A stretch of DNA of 64,000 nt from a virus, in IMG/VR virus record IMGVR_UViG_3300021197_001743, positions 1 through 64,000 of that record. One strand, given 5' to 3'. This document shows positions 27,191-36,516 of the stretch, piece by piece. A program made the position numbers and the translations under genes. Position 1 is the first letter of the stretch; every line of letters starts with the position of its first letter. The notes beneath the pieces are model-generated. The model was not told where the DNA came from. It was given only the letters and a program-made list of their open reading frames with translations, and made no database searches.

Positions 27191-30105
27191 TGCCTAGTCA
27201 GATTGTTGGTTTAGAAAATCTTCCGAATGTTTATATAACGAAGATAACAATGGAAGATAACAATACGGAATCTTTCAACGTAAATGTGCACCTAGAACTA
27301 AAGGATCGCAAGGATAACGGAAATGAAATCTGGTCTATGAACCAAGACTTGCAAAAATTCATTAAAGTATGCTTGATACAAACAACAAATGTTAATTTGT
27401 CCAATTCTTTAACTACTGGTGTCTTAAGTCCTTTGCCTAATAGTGTTGTGCAATCATCGTTTTACGATGAAACTACATCAATTTATCAAGCGCCTGTTAT
27501 TGAATTCACAAAGACTATGGAAGATGATGTTAGCTCCTTTAACAGAAAGTTTAATTTCATATCAGACAATGACGTAGAGAACTTGGTTGTGTTTGCATTT
27601 TGTTATCTGGACACAATGGCGGTTTCTAATTTTTATGATATAGAGTTATCCGGCGAGTTAGGGCAATACTTCGGAGCATTAGCTTCTGAGAGAATATTTG
27701 AAAATAAAATAATTGTTTCAAAATCAAATTTGTTTTTTAGTCCGGACAACACAGTGTGGAAAGGTCCTGTCCATTTTCACCCACCAACTGGGTACATGCA
27801 GGGATCCTTACATAGCGGCGTTCCGCATTCTCAATTAAGATTAGAAGAAGTAGACAATTTAAAGATTGTCGATAATAGAACTTTACTCTCCGACCCACGA
27901 GGAGAGATTTCGACCACAAGAGACCCATTATTCAGTGAATTGTACTACTCCATGGATAAAAACACAAACTTATCGGGAATGTTTTCGTTTAATTTGAAAC
28001 AATTCGCCCTAACTAAGTCCAAGTATGGAAGAAGAATATTTGGCTTAAGTAAAGAATTGTTTAATGAATTTTTGGATACAATAACAATAAACTCAATGGC
28101 AATCATAAGACAACAAGTTAAAACAAGAAAAGTTGCGAATCCGCTAGGGACACCATCGATAGGAACCGACAATATTAATTCCTTTGATTATATTACGACA
28201 ACAATAGAGAATGTTTCCAATTCACTTGAGGAAACGAATAAAGTCAAGCAAATATATTTAAATAGCGACACTTCAATGCGACACTACAGCTTCAACGATA
28301 CCTCTCTGACATCGAAAAGTAAGGGTCAATTTAAATACAAGGTTGAGATCTCAATTGTAGATAAGTCCCAAGAATTTATGGAGAAAAAGATTGAAGATTT
28401 AAATCTAGCTCTCAATGATTTACAGCAAGCAACAACATTCCTAGCCAGTCCATCGCGATATAATTATGATCTCAAGAGTCTAAAGCTAGATGTTGCAATG
28501 CCAGACAGTATTGTTAATTCAATTACCCAATATTATCAAGCATACTCTATATTGTACAAGATTACAAAAAAAGAAGAACAAGATCTTATATCCAACAAGC
28601 TCACGGCTTTCTCCTTAGGTAATTACACGACATCAGTCGGCAACAGATTCTTAGATGAATATAATATATTGTCAAATGAATTCGCCAAGAAATTTAAAAT
28701 ATATGAGAAACAAGGTACCACAACCAAGCCAAGAAATATAAAGAAATCATTCTTGCCTAATTTAATTTTCGTTTCAAAAGAATTCCAAGACGTGATCCAA
28801 TTCAGCGACTTTAGAAGATCATATGATTATCTTGGATCAGAAACTGAGGGTATGGTTGTGTTATCTCTAGAGGATTATAATAAAAGGGCGAACATGGAAA
28901 TTAATCGCTTCTTCGACACCACCAAGAGCTTCAGATCCGAAGATTATGATAACTTAGACGTTTCCATTGCAAATGCGCTCAAAGATGTATCTCGAGCCAA
29001 ATTTCTTTTCTTTTCTCCCATCATGTTTAATTTTGATAATGAAGAAGTTAGCGTGATGGAGTTGGACAAATTAGATACAAAAAAATTAACATCAGAGTTT
29101 ATCAAGTCTTTCGAGGTATCCAATTTGCAAATTACACCGTTCAGAAGAGCATTCGGTAAAAAACCTTCCAGAGGAACCCCAAAGAAATCAATACCAAAGA
29201 CAAACAAGTTAGGTTCGTTTTCGGTCTCTCGAACTCGAATGGTTCCAAAAATAAACAATCTTCAAGACCAAGAAATAATAACCAGTAGCGAGTATTTGGG
29301 TGATAACTCTGACTTTGTTCCCGCCAGTGATAACTTTGAAAAAACACCAGAAGAAGCGGAAATAAACGAGAGAATAGAGAGCTCCCTAGAGGTTTCAACT
29401 AATTTTGTAACTGATACGTCTAGAAATAATTTCGACTTGTCAATCTCAAGCACTCCGTTGTACAATACAATAAATTCAAAAACATTCTCTACTAGTGTGT
29501 TTTTAAAAGCACCGATGGCTTTCAAAGCTCTCGTTGGATCCCGATCCCGAGCAGCAAGGAACAATATTCTGTCTTCTAGGGTTGATATAATGTCCGATAG
29601 TGATACAAAAATAGCCTCAGAGATACTTTTCCAATCCATACAAAAAGTAGAGGTGTTATCTGGGTACGAAAAGAACCAAAATGGAAATCATAATCTCGCA
29701 AGACCAATTTGGACCGAGATCGATATGGCTTCGTTAACAGATCAGTCGAGCGTCCTATGCAGAATGTCCTATGCAGAAATCCCAGAATTGGGTCTGAGGA
29801 CCTCCAAGGACTTCAGATTACCGGTTCTTAATCAAACATTTGTTATTTCAAATCAGGATATAACAACCACACGTACATCGCCAACACCAGAGGCAACTCA
29901 AGAGCCCCAGAATATGCAGAATGACTTATCATCTCAAATAAAGTATGCTACTACCAATATTGTTGTGCAAAGCCCTGACAAAACAGCAATAGAAGGCGTT
30001 CTCGAGGAACAAGAACAACCGACTGTTGCTCCTGTTCGAAATGTAGCAGAGGCCCCAAGAGCACCACGTCGGGGCACATCTTTTACAACAGGAGGATCCT
30101 ACTGA
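27190..30105 (+). CDS. Large virion protein (971 residues), unrecognised
   Basis: Starts by TAATG overlap with the preceding gene. The N-terminal 200 residues look beta-rich (NVHLELKDRKDNG, ENLVVFAFCYLD). The middle has helical and coiled-coil segments (KIEDLNLALNDLQQATTF, about residue 400). A basic, Pro/Lys-rich stretch follows near residue 660 (FGKKPSRGTPKKSIPKTNK), then a disordered Thr/Pro/Gln-rich tail ending in APRAPRRGTSFTTGG. I recognise no family. It is coupled to the next gene by TGATG. It is probably a structural component of the tail-fibre apparatus, based only on position. Confidence 0.6.
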   Translation: MPSQIVGLENLPNVYITKITMEDNNTESFNVNVHLELKDRKDNGNEIWSMNQDLQKFIKVCLIQTTNVNLSNSLTTGVLSPLPNSVVQSSFYDETTSIYQAPVIEFTKTMEDDVSSFNRKFNFISDNDVENLVVFAFCYLDTMAVSNFYDIELSGELGQYFGALASERIFENKIIVSKSNLFFSPDNTVWKGPVHFHPPTGYMQGSLHSGVPHSQLRLEEVDNLKIVDNRTLLSDPRGEISTTRDPLFSELYYSMDKNTNLSGMFSFNLKQFALTKSKYGRRIFGLSKELFNEFLDTITINSMAIIRQQVKTRKVANPLGTPSIGTDNINSFDYITTTIENVSNSLEETNKVKQIYLNSDTSMRHYSFNDTSLTSKSKGQFKYKVEISIVDKSQEFMEKKIEDLNLALNDLQQATTFLASPSRYNYDLKSLKLDVAMPDSIVNSITQYYQAYSILYKITKKEEQDLISNKLTAFSLGNYTTSVGNRFLDEYNILSNEFAKKFKIYEKQGTTTKPRNIKKSFLPNLIFVSKEFQDVIQFSDFRRSYDYLGSETEGMVVLSLEDYNKRANMEINRFFDTTKSFRSEDYDNLDVSIANALKDVSRAKFLFFSPIMFNFDNEEVSVMELDKLDTKKLTSEFIKSFEVSNLQITPFRRAFGKKPSRGTPKKSIPKTNKLGSFSVSRTRMVPKINNLQDQEIITSSEYLGDNSDFVPASDNFEKTPEEAEINERIESSLEVSTNFVTDTSRNNFDLSISSTPLYNTINSKTFSTSVFLKAPMAFKALVGSRSRAARNNILSSRVDIMSDSDTKIASEILFQSIQKVEVLSGYEKNQNGNHNLARPIWTEIDMASLTDQSSVLCRMSYAEIPELGLRTSKDFRLPVLNQTFVISNQDITTTRTSPTPEATQEPQNMQNDLSSQIKYATTNIVVQSPDKTAIEGVLEEQEQPTVAPVRNVAEAPRAPRRGTSFTTGGSY

Positions 30106-32087
30106 TGTCTAAAATAAAAATAGCAGAAGTTAACTCTGATGGCTTACGTCAAGAATTAGGAAGAGATTTGACCATCGTATCTAAAGGCAATGTTTCAAAC
30201 ATAGAGCCTTCAGCCAATGCAAGATTAAAAATGTCTGTTGTATCGAAAGATTTGTCAACCGAAGGTCCCCTGTTCCAAGAAGTCTCAACAATTAGGCTTG
30301 ACCCTCTTACTACGGATACAGACTTCCGCAGGATTATTAGAAACAGCGTAAAGACAGGTACCTCATATTTGGATCATTATATTTCGTTACCAAAGCTTGA
30401 TGCTCCGACAGTGGAGACTAAAACTGAGACAAGCAAAGTGGTTGCTTTACAAGATTTTGAAACATTTTTTAATTATATAAGCGACCCATATGAAGAAACA
30501 ATACCAGCTATTGATGAACTATCGCTCCTACCGGCTTCATCGAAGCCAAGAAAAAATCAATTCACTGATTTCCAAAATAAAAATGCACCAGTTCCGTTCA
30601 AATTTGTCGGTGTTGAGCCCTTAAAGAATATGGTAGTACCTGAGGATTCTGAAATCAACTCTTCTTTCAATTTGAATAACTTCCCGTATTATAATAAGAT
30701 TAGATTAACTACTAAAGTCAATGGTGCTTTCATAGAATTTGTAAAGAAAATAAACATATTTGACGATCTCTTGAAAGGGTACTTAGGAACTACTAAACCG
30801 CTCGGTACATTTAATATTCAGGACGGAACAGTGGTTAATGAAAATGTTGGCGTTGAAATTTTTGATTTATTGGATTGGTCTATCTCCCAAGACACGTCGA
30901 CTTTTGAAGACTATTTCCCTTTGGATCCAAATGCTGGCGAAGAATCTAAAATGATCAGGGATTATAAAAAAATTCTACTAGCGGGATACATCAGAAAGAT
31001 ATCCAATGGAGCTTTCCGATCATATGACAACGTGATCAATGGAAACGAAGCCCATCGCGAAGATTTTGTTTATTCTTTCAACAAGTACAAGCAAGAACCG
31101 ATCGAGCCAAGGATACAAACATTCTTTCTTCCATCGAAGGACATTACGGTTTTAAACGACACTCAGATAAAGTATGACCAGCAATACATATATGATTGTG
31201 CATCTCACTTCGTTGTTGTCGGAAACAGATATCGATATGAAAACTTACGCTTCCATAGTGAAGATGGTCAAGAATTCGCAACCGTACAGGTTATTAATGA
31301 GCCCACAGTAGTTTTAATTCCCGTATCGATGTTCCAAAGAAGAACAACCATCTCTCAGCCTCCGCCAATGGTTCCTCAGATTAAATTTATAACTGAGAAC
31401 AATTCTTCCAATTCTCTTGACGTGTATTTATCAAGTACGAAAGGCGAGATTGAAGAGCGATTTCAGCCTTTATTTGAAGAGGACCAAAAGCAATTAATCG
31501 ATCTAAAGTTGTCTTCTCCGCTAGACACTGTTGTCTTTAAGGATTCCGACAGTTCGGGGCTATATCAAATCTATAAGTCTAGAATTGCCCCTCGTAATTA
31601 TAGAGACTTCAGTCTAAAAACAGAAGTAAGAATGCCATTCGAGACACCAGATGCAATCTTTAAAGACAAAGTCGTTGCTAATGAAAAAATGTATTATATG
31701 TTCAGAAAAGTAAACGCAAAAGGTCTTGTATCAAACCCAACACCTATTTATGAAGTAGAATTGGTAAAAGATGCAGACGACTCAAAAGTTGTTGTTAATC
31801 CTTATACCTTTCCCGAAGAGGTGTTGAAACAGAATATTAGAAAATTTAAAAATTTATTTCAAATCACACCAGCAATTGAACAAGCGATTTTCGATAACTC
31901 TCAGCCCTTCTTGACAGATCTAGAGACCCTCAAGGGCACCATTGACAATATTACCTTGGGTGTTGCAGAAAAATCGGTGTGGGGAAGAAAGTTTAAATTT
32001 AGATTCAAATCAACATTAACTGGGAAAATTATTGATTATAATATCACATTTACCTTAACAAAAAACAAAACAAACGAAGATTTTTGA
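30105..32087 (+). CDS. Virion protein (660 residues), unrecognised
   Basis: Coupled to the preceding gene by a TGATG overlap. The protein mixes beta strands and short helices. The C-terminal 200 residues include fibronectin-like strand patterns (MYYMFRKVNAKGLVSNPTPI) and a final basic beta segment (KSVWGRKFKFRFKSTLTGKI). There are no transmembrane segments or catalytic motifs. It ends the long overlapping run that began at gp6; a 40-nt gap with a candidate late promoter follows. A structural role is inferred from context. Confidence 0.58.
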   Translation: MSKIKIAEVNSDGLRQELGRDLTIVSKGNVSNIEPSANARLKMSVVSKDLSTEGPLFQEVSTIRLDPLTTDTDFRRIIRNSVKTGTSYLDHYISLPKLDAPTVETKTETSKVVALQDFETFFNYISDPYEETIPAIDELSLLPASSKPRKNQFTDFQNKNAPVPFKFVGVEPLKNMVVPEDSEINSSFNLNNFPYYNKIRLTTKVNGAFIEFVKKINIFDDLLKGYLGTTKPLGTFNIQDGTVVNENVGVEIFDLLDWSISQDTSTFEDYFPLDPNAGEESKMIRDYKKILLAGYIRKISNGAFRSYDNVINGNEAHREDFVYSFNKYKQEPIEPRIQTFFLPSKDITVLNDTQIKYDQQYIYDCASHFVVVGNRYRYENLRFHSEDGQEFATVQVINEPTVVLIPVSMFQRRTTISQPPPMVPQIKFITENNSSNSLDVYLSSTKGEIEERFQPLFEEDQKQLIDLKLSSPLDTVVFKDSDSSGLYQIYKSRIAPRNYRDFSLKTEVRMPFETPDAIFKDKVVANEKMYYMFRKVNAKGLVSNPTPIYEVELVKDADDSKVVVNPYTFPEEVLKQNIRKFKNLFQITPAIEQAIFDNSQPFLTDLETLKGTIDNITLGVAEKSVWGRKFKFRFKSTLTGKIIDYNITFTLTKNKTNEDF

Positions 32088-32094
32088 TTAAATT

Positions 32095-32102
32095 CTATTT
32101 AC
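32095..32102 (+). promoter_or_regulatory. CTATTTAC motif, candidate late promoter element
   Basis: CTATTTAC lies in the 40-nt gap after the preceding gene and 25 nt before the ATG at 32128. It matches the CTATTTA at 12357 and 63748, also in gaps before late genes. A TAGGAG ribosome-binding site follows at 32115-32120. Weak evidence from a three-copy motif. Confidence 0.3.
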
Positions 32103-32127
32103 TATGAAAATGATTAGGAGATAACAT

Positions 32128-33072
32128 ATGGGCTTTTTAGACAACAGCGGGGACATTATCCTAGACGCTGTACTCACAGACCACGGAAGAAAACAATTGG
32201 CAAAAGGTGATGGATCATTCCAGATAACTAAGTTTGCCCTTGGTGACGAAGAGATAGACTATTCTCTTTACAACAAGACACATCCCAGCGGAAGTGCATA
32301 TTATGATTTGGAAATATTACAGACTCCTATTCTAGAAGCATTCACCGATAATGCAGCGTCGATGAAGACACAACTTCAGACATATACTAATTTAGAATTG
32401 TTGTTTCTGCCGGTTCTTCGTTTGAATGAAACCGATCCAAAGAATGCTCGAGCATCTGCTGGAACATTTTATGTTGCTGTCAATCGCGAGACGGAAGATA
32501 ATGACGGAAGCTCTGCAACAACAACTGGTGTTGCAAGAAGTGACGATGGTCAAGAAGTTCAAGGTTTCATGTTTGGTGAATCTTTGGTAGGATCGTTGGT
32601 TGCAATAGATCAAGGGCTTGATACGACAGAGATATCTCCAAAAAGAAAATTGGACGCTAGTTTAGTAGAGACAAGCTATACAGTTCAAATTGATGATCGC
32701 TTAGGTAAATTAGTCGACTCAACAGGAACTCTAGCAACTGCTGATTATACTGATGATGATCATATCGCATATTATACTTTAGACCTAGGGGATACGTTTG
32801 TTAAATCTATAACAGATGATACCAATAGTCCGTCTCAAGTAATTCAAGGTCCTCGAGGAACTTCTATACGCTTCAGAATTCAAGCATCAATGGATCTTAA
32901 CACAAGCTCCTTCCTGTTCACTCAGTTGGGCTCAACAACAACTCTGCCAAATAGAACTCCCGGTGGAGCAGGCACATCACCAGTTTACTATATCGACACT
33001 AACGTTAGAGTCACCGGTATTAAAACTGGGACACTAATTGACGTACCAGTAAGATACGTAAGATTACAATAG
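32128..33072 (+). CDS. Virion protein with N-terminal module shared with the 26234 protein
   Basis: A 314-residue protein starting FLDNSGDIILDAVLTDHGR, then KQLAKGDGSFQITKFALGDE. The module up to about residue 50 matches that in the protein at 26234. The remainder is beta-rich with Thr/Ser/Gly/Asp turns and ends NVRVTGIKTGTLIDVPVRYV. It has its own ribosome-binding site (TAGGAG) and a possible late promoter element upstream, so it may start a new late transcript together with the two paralogous genes that follow. No catalytic motif is present. Its role is structural by context. Confidence 0.6.
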   Translation: MGFLDNSGDIILDAVLTDHGRKQLAKGDGSFQITKFALGDEEIDYSLYNKTHPSGSAYYDLEILQTPILEAFTDNAASMKTQLQTYTNLELLFLPVLRLNETDPKNARASAGTFYVAVNRETEDNDGSSATTTGVARSDDGQEVQGFMFGESLVGSLVAIDQGLDTTEISPKRKLDASLVETSYTVQIDDRLGKLVDSTGTLATADYTDDDHIAYYTLDLGDTFVKSITDDTNSPSQVIQGPRGTSIRFRIQASMDLNTSSFLFTQLGSTTTLPNRTPGGAGTSPVYYIDTNVRVTGIKTGTLIDVPVRYVRLQ

Positions 33073-33082
33073 GAAATTAAAC

Positions 33083-34192
33083 ATGACATTCAAACCATTA
33101 AACGAAAATGATGTAGTTGCAACAAGAACTCTCTTGCATGAGGCTATTCCCCTGACAGGAACAATAGTTTCCGGAACTTACGGTACATTCCCAGATGATG
33201 ATAATATCAAGAACTATTCTCATGGCATGTTCCAGAGTGTATATGATTATCCCTATCTAAGTTCTTCTGCGAACCATATTTTCGACATAACAGTCGGAAT
33301 TGGCACAAATTCTCAGCTTTATCCCTTGATTACTACTGCCGCCGGTCAACAATCTAAAAAGAAGAACATCTACAATCAAATGTCCCAAATACTAATGGGG
33401 TACGACGCCACTGGCTCTATATTGCCGTTTGACGAAGATGGCGACATCATCGGTGGTGGAAACAAAATTAATGACGCAATCATTGTTCCATTCTCTCGAC
33501 TACTTGTTAAGGATGAGATCAAGAAAGAAACTTTCTCCCTGACTTTGGGAGTATCAGCTTCTTATGCAGCACCAATGGGGAATACAATTACGATTGCCGA
33601 TGTTGGAGCATCAACAGAGTATCGTGTTAATTCACCTGCTGGAGAGTATGGAATCCTTTATGCAACAGGGTCCGGGGAACTTAGCACAGCTAGTACTCAC
33701 ACAGCATCAATCGCAGGCACCACCTACTGGTATGCTGGATTGTTGTTTTATCAAGCTGGTATTATGGTTCTGACCGCTTCTATGTTCGGAGATCAATTGG
33801 ACGATGCCGGAATCGGCGGAGGCCCATTGCAATACAATCCTGCCCTCGAAGATATCGTTGCAGTTCTAACAGGATCGCAAATATCATCATCAGCGGATTA
33901 CCTCCGACACAGAATACAAAATCTTCAGTTCAACAACACTACGGAACTCAACTCAACAGTTTACTTCTGTCGTGCGAACCACAATGAATTCAATTATTCT
34001 TCCAACCCAACATACGTTAGTGGATCTAAGGTGCGAGTAAAGACACAAGCAACAGACAATCCAGTAGCTTATATCACAACGGTTGGTCTCTATAATGATA
34101 ATAATGAATTGATGGCAACAGCTAAGTTATCCGAGCCATTGAAAAAATCTCCAGCCACGGAATTTACAATCAGAACTCGTTTGGATTACTAG
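33083..34192 (+). CDS. Structural protein, paralogue of the next gene
   Basis: A 369-residue beta-rich protein. It is a diverged paralogue of the protein at 34199: both contain a GxxYGxGxLxxxS region, an 'L-x-Y-x-x-G-I-[MI]-[VL]-L-T-[AS]-S' strand, an F/L-N-[YH]-S-x-N-P-T-Y motif (here FNYSSNPTYVSGSKVRV), and a C-terminus of the form A-K-L-x-x-P-[LI]-x-K, E-F, L-D. The C-terminal part (TTVGLYNDNNELMATAKLSE) looks like an attachment domain used by phage adaptor proteins. It follows the 32128 gene by 10 nt. It probably forms part of the tail or baseplate periphery; exact role unknown. Confidence 0.62.
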   Translation: MTFKPLNENDVVATRTLLHEAIPLTGTIVSGTYGTFPDDDNIKNYSHGMFQSVYDYPYLSSSANHIFDITVGIGTNSQLYPLITTAAGQQSKKKNIYNQMSQILMGYDATGSILPFDEDGDIIGGGNKINDAIIVPFSRLLVKDEIKKETFSLTLGVSASYAAPMGNTITIADVGASTEYRVNSPAGEYGILYATGSGELSTASTHTASIAGTTYWYAGLLFYQAGIMVLTASMFGDQLDDAGIGGGPLQYNPALEDIVAVLTGSQISSSADYLRHRIQNLQFNNTTELNSTVYFCRANHNEFNYSSNPTYVSGSKVRVKTQATDNPVAYITTVGLYNDNNELMATAKLSEPLKKSPATEFTIRTRLDY

Positions 34193-34198
34193 GATGCT

Positions 34199-35374
34199 AT
34201 GTCATATTACAAATTTAAGCCGAACGATTTATTCGTCAATACAATAGAAGCATACCCAGATGTAAAATTTTACATTCAAAGCGGTTCTATATATATAAAT
34301 GATGAAGCATACATATCGGGAAGCTATTCAGATAATATAATCGGCGTCCCTCGCAATTATATCTCTCTGTACGAATACAACATAAACCGATCAGATGATC
34401 AAAGAATATACCCTTATGTTGTTAAGGATGGGCTCAAGACAACGTTCAAGAGTGTTTCCAAGAATGATTGGAATACTCAATTCAATTATGACGGAAATCA
34501 AATTACTTCAAGTTATAATTTGTCCTCGAGCATAACGCGCTACTATATCACATCCAGCCAAGTTACGGCAACGCCTTTAGCAACATCAAGTGCGAGGTTG
34601 GATTCTTTCTATCTTCGTTCATTGAAGAATGTTGTTAATCATTATAAGTATATGTCTCCGCATTATGACTTCGATACGTATTACTCCGGTGATGTGAATT
34701 TGATTTCTGTTCCATCAATATTTTATGGATCTTCAATACGAAAAGGGTCCGTTAATCTTAAATATTATATTTCCGGAACTCTCGCTGCTCAAGCTTCTGA
34801 TACTCGATACAATGGAGAATTGGTTCAAGTATCTGGTTCAACAACCGGCGCCATCGTCGGAACCATCTTGTATAATGAAGGGATTATTCTGCTCACTTCC
34901 TCAGCTGAGATTGATGCCACGACAATAGATTATGATTCTGCAACAACATCTTCATGGCAACGTTTTGGATTTGGAGCAAATGATGGAGGCACAATTGGAA
35001 CAACAACCTTATCTGCATCATTTGCCTTAGAATTCCAAGGCTTAAACCACGTTCAGACGCTCACAATGATGGCTAAAGCACCATATGCTGAACTTAATCA
35101 CTCTAACAACCCTACCTATCTAGATAACTCCGCGGAGAGCCTTAGACTGGTCTCCAGTGGCTCGTATCAGTATGTTGAGAGTAAACGCGTGATAAAAAAT
35201 ATGGTTTCCGCAAGCTATTCAGATATCGCACCTCCTCTAAACAAAGAAACTTATATTTCTAAGATCGCTCTTTATGATAAGGATAAGAATCTTATTGGCT
35301 TCGCTAAACTAGCCACCCCTATTCGAAAGACAGAAGATCGAGAATTTATTTTCAAATTAAAGCTTGACATCTAG
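34199..35374 (+). CDS. Structural protein, paralogue of the previous gene
   Basis: A 391-residue beta-rich protein, paralogous to the 33083 protein in its C-terminal half (ILYNEGIILLTSSAE, then ELNHSNNPTYLDNSAESL, then ISKIALYDKDKNLIGFAKLA). The N-terminus is different (YYKFKPNDLFVNTIEAYPDV), so the pair share a common C-terminal domain with variable N-terminal parts, as expected for proteins that dock at equivalent sites. The promoter of the RuvC-like gene overlaps its last codons. Structural role by context. Confidence 0.62.
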   Translation: MSYYKFKPNDLFVNTIEAYPDVKFYIQSGSIYINDEAYISGSYSDNIIGVPRNYISLYEYNINRSDDQRIYPYVVKDGLKTTFKSVSKNDWNTQFNYDGNQITSSYNLSSSITRYYITSSQVTATPLATSSARLDSFYLRSLKNVVNHYKYMSPHYDFDTYYSGDVNLISVPSIFYGSSIRKGSVNLKYYISGTLAAQASDTRYNGELVQVSGSTTGAIVGTILYNEGIILLTSSAEIDATTIDYDSATTSSWQRFGFGANDGGTIGTTTLSASFALEFQGLNHVQTLTMMAKAPYAELNHSNNPTYLDNSAESLRLVSSGSYQYVESKRVIKNMVSASYSDIAPPLNKETYISKIALYDKDKNLIGFAKLATPIRKTEDREFIFKLKLDI

Positions 35375-35392
35375 TTCAAAACGTGCTATAAT
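35364..35392 (+). promoter_or_regulatory. Consensus sigma70-like promoter P2 (leaderless)
   Basis: TTGACA at 35364-35369 and TATAAT at 35387-35392 with a 17-base spacer, a perfect consensus. The ATG of the RuvC-like gene is at 35399, seven bases after the -10 box, exactly where transcription should begin. There is no room for a ribosome-binding site, so the mRNA is predicted to be leaderless. The -35 box lies inside the end of the preceding structural gene. Confidence 0.87.
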
Positions 35393-35398
35393 ATAATT

Positions 35399-35902
35399 AT
35401 GATACTCGGAATAGATGTAAGTACCTCCAAAATTGGATATTGTGTTATTGACGACCAACAGAATCTCGTTGAGGTCAATTTCAAGAAACTCAAAGAAGAC
35501 ACCTTGGAGGACAAAGCATATGAATTCTTTCACAAAGAACTTACTAGGGTCAAGAAGACTTATAAGATAACACATGTACGCATAGAAGAGCCTTTCTCGA
35601 TGTTCTCTGGTGGCAAAACGACCGCTGGTACCATGAGTAAGCTGCAACGCTTTAACGGGATGATTTCGGTCCTCTCATACATATGTTTTGACATCGTACC
35701 AACTCTTGTTCCGTCAAGATCAGCTAGATCAAAGTGCGGAATCAAAATCAAAAGAGGCGAGAACACAAAGAAAAAAGTTATCGACTGGGTTCAACAAAGG
35801 TACCCAAAAGATTTTAAGTTTGAACTAACTCGCCACGGAAACCCCAAACCCGGTACAGATGACATGGCCGACTCAATTGTCGTTGCTTTATCTCACTTTT
35901 AA
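35399..35902 (+). CDS. RuvC-like Holliday junction resolvase
   Basis: A 167-residue RNase H-fold nuclease of the RuvC type. It starts MILGIDVSTSKIGYCV (Asp6, first acidic residue), has THVRIEEPFSMF with Glu63/Glu64 as the second, and ends GTDDMADSIVVALSHF with Asp155/Asp158 as C-terminal acidic residues. RuvC enzymes resolve four-way DNA junctions; in phages they resolve replication and recombination intermediates before packaging. The length is normal for RuvC. The start is fixed because family members begin immediately before LGID. The transcript appears leaderless. Next to the primase and SbcDC genes it fits a recombination-replication unit. Confidence 0.85.
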   Translation: MILGIDVSTSKIGYCVIDDQQNLVEVNFKKLKEDTLEDKAYEFFHKELTRVKKTYKITHVRIEEPFSMFSGGKTTAGTMSKLQRFNGMISVLSYICFDIVPTLVPSRSARSKCGIKIKRGENTKKKVIDWVQQRYPKDFKFELTRHGNPKPGTDDMADSIVVALSHF

Positions 35903-35903
35903 T

Positions 35904-35932
35904 TTGACAAACTAAACTCAACACGCTATATT
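35904..35932 (+). promoter_or_regulatory. Sigma70-like promoter P3
   Basis: TTGACA at 35904-35909 and TATATT at 35927-35932, spacer 17 bases. It begins 2 nt after the RuvC-like stop codon. Predicted start near 35939 gives a short leader holding AGGAGG at 35943-35948 before the nucleotidyltransferase gene. Confidence 0.85.
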
Positions 35933-35952
35933 ATCATGAACTAGGAGGACAC

Positions 35953-36498
35953 ATGGACATGATTACTGTACTTATACCCGGCGGTTTTAAGCCACCCCAC
36001 GTCGGGCACTACAAATTCTTTATGTATTACATAAACAACCCAGAAGTTTCTGAGGTTAGAATTTTCTGTGGAGAACGTCAGCGAAAAGTTGGCGATGACT
36101 TTGCAGTCTCTATAGAGCAAGCAGAAGCCGTTCTAAGGCTTTACGGCATCTTGGATAACCCAAAGGTCATCTATCAACGCGCTAGCGTCAGAAAGGGCAA
36201 AAACGGCCACTACACAAACCCTTTTAGTGATGTGTATGACTGGGCTGAGGAAAATTACGACAAAACGGAAAATCAAATCTCTCTTGGTATGTCGTCAAAA
36301 GATACAGGATACCAAGCGGGCTTCTTGGGTTACTTTAAAACCTTCGCGAACATCGTCGAGATCCAACATTCCTACGAACAGGAAGAATTTATCTCGGCAA
36401 CAGAGTTCAGAGAGGCCCTAGCAGCAGGGAAGCCCATTGATAAATTCATACCAGATCACGTTTCAGCAGAGGAAATAAAGAAAATTTTTACTAATTAA
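35953..36498 (+). CDS. HxGH-family nucleotidyltransferase (cytidylyl/adenylyl type)
   Basis: A 181-residue protein of the HxGH nucleotidyltransferase superfamily. The signature IPGGFKPPHVGHYKFF has His16-x-Gly-His19 in the nucleotide-binding loop, and SATEFREAL near residue 155 matches the C-terminal (I)S-x-T-x-x-R motif that contacts phosphates. Members include NMN adenylyltransferase, phosphopantetheine adenylyltransferase and glycerol-3-phosphate cytidylyltransferase; which reaction applies is not clear, though phage NAD-salvage enzymes of this type are known. ATG 35953 is four nt after AGGAGG, ATG 35959 ten nt; either could be used. It has its own promoter and is followed after 18 nt by tagged genes. 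Confidence 0.75.
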   Translation: MDMITVLIPGGFKPPHVGHYKFFMYYINNPEVSEVRIFCGERQRKVGDDFAVSIEQAEAVLRLYGILDNPKVIYQRASVRKGKNGHYTNPFSDVYDWAEENYDKTENQISLGMSSKDTGYQAGFLGYFKTFANIVEIQHSYEQEEFISATEFREALAAGKPIDKFIPDHVSAEEIKKIFTN

Positions 36499-36516
36499 TA
36501 GAAGCGAGGGTCTGGT

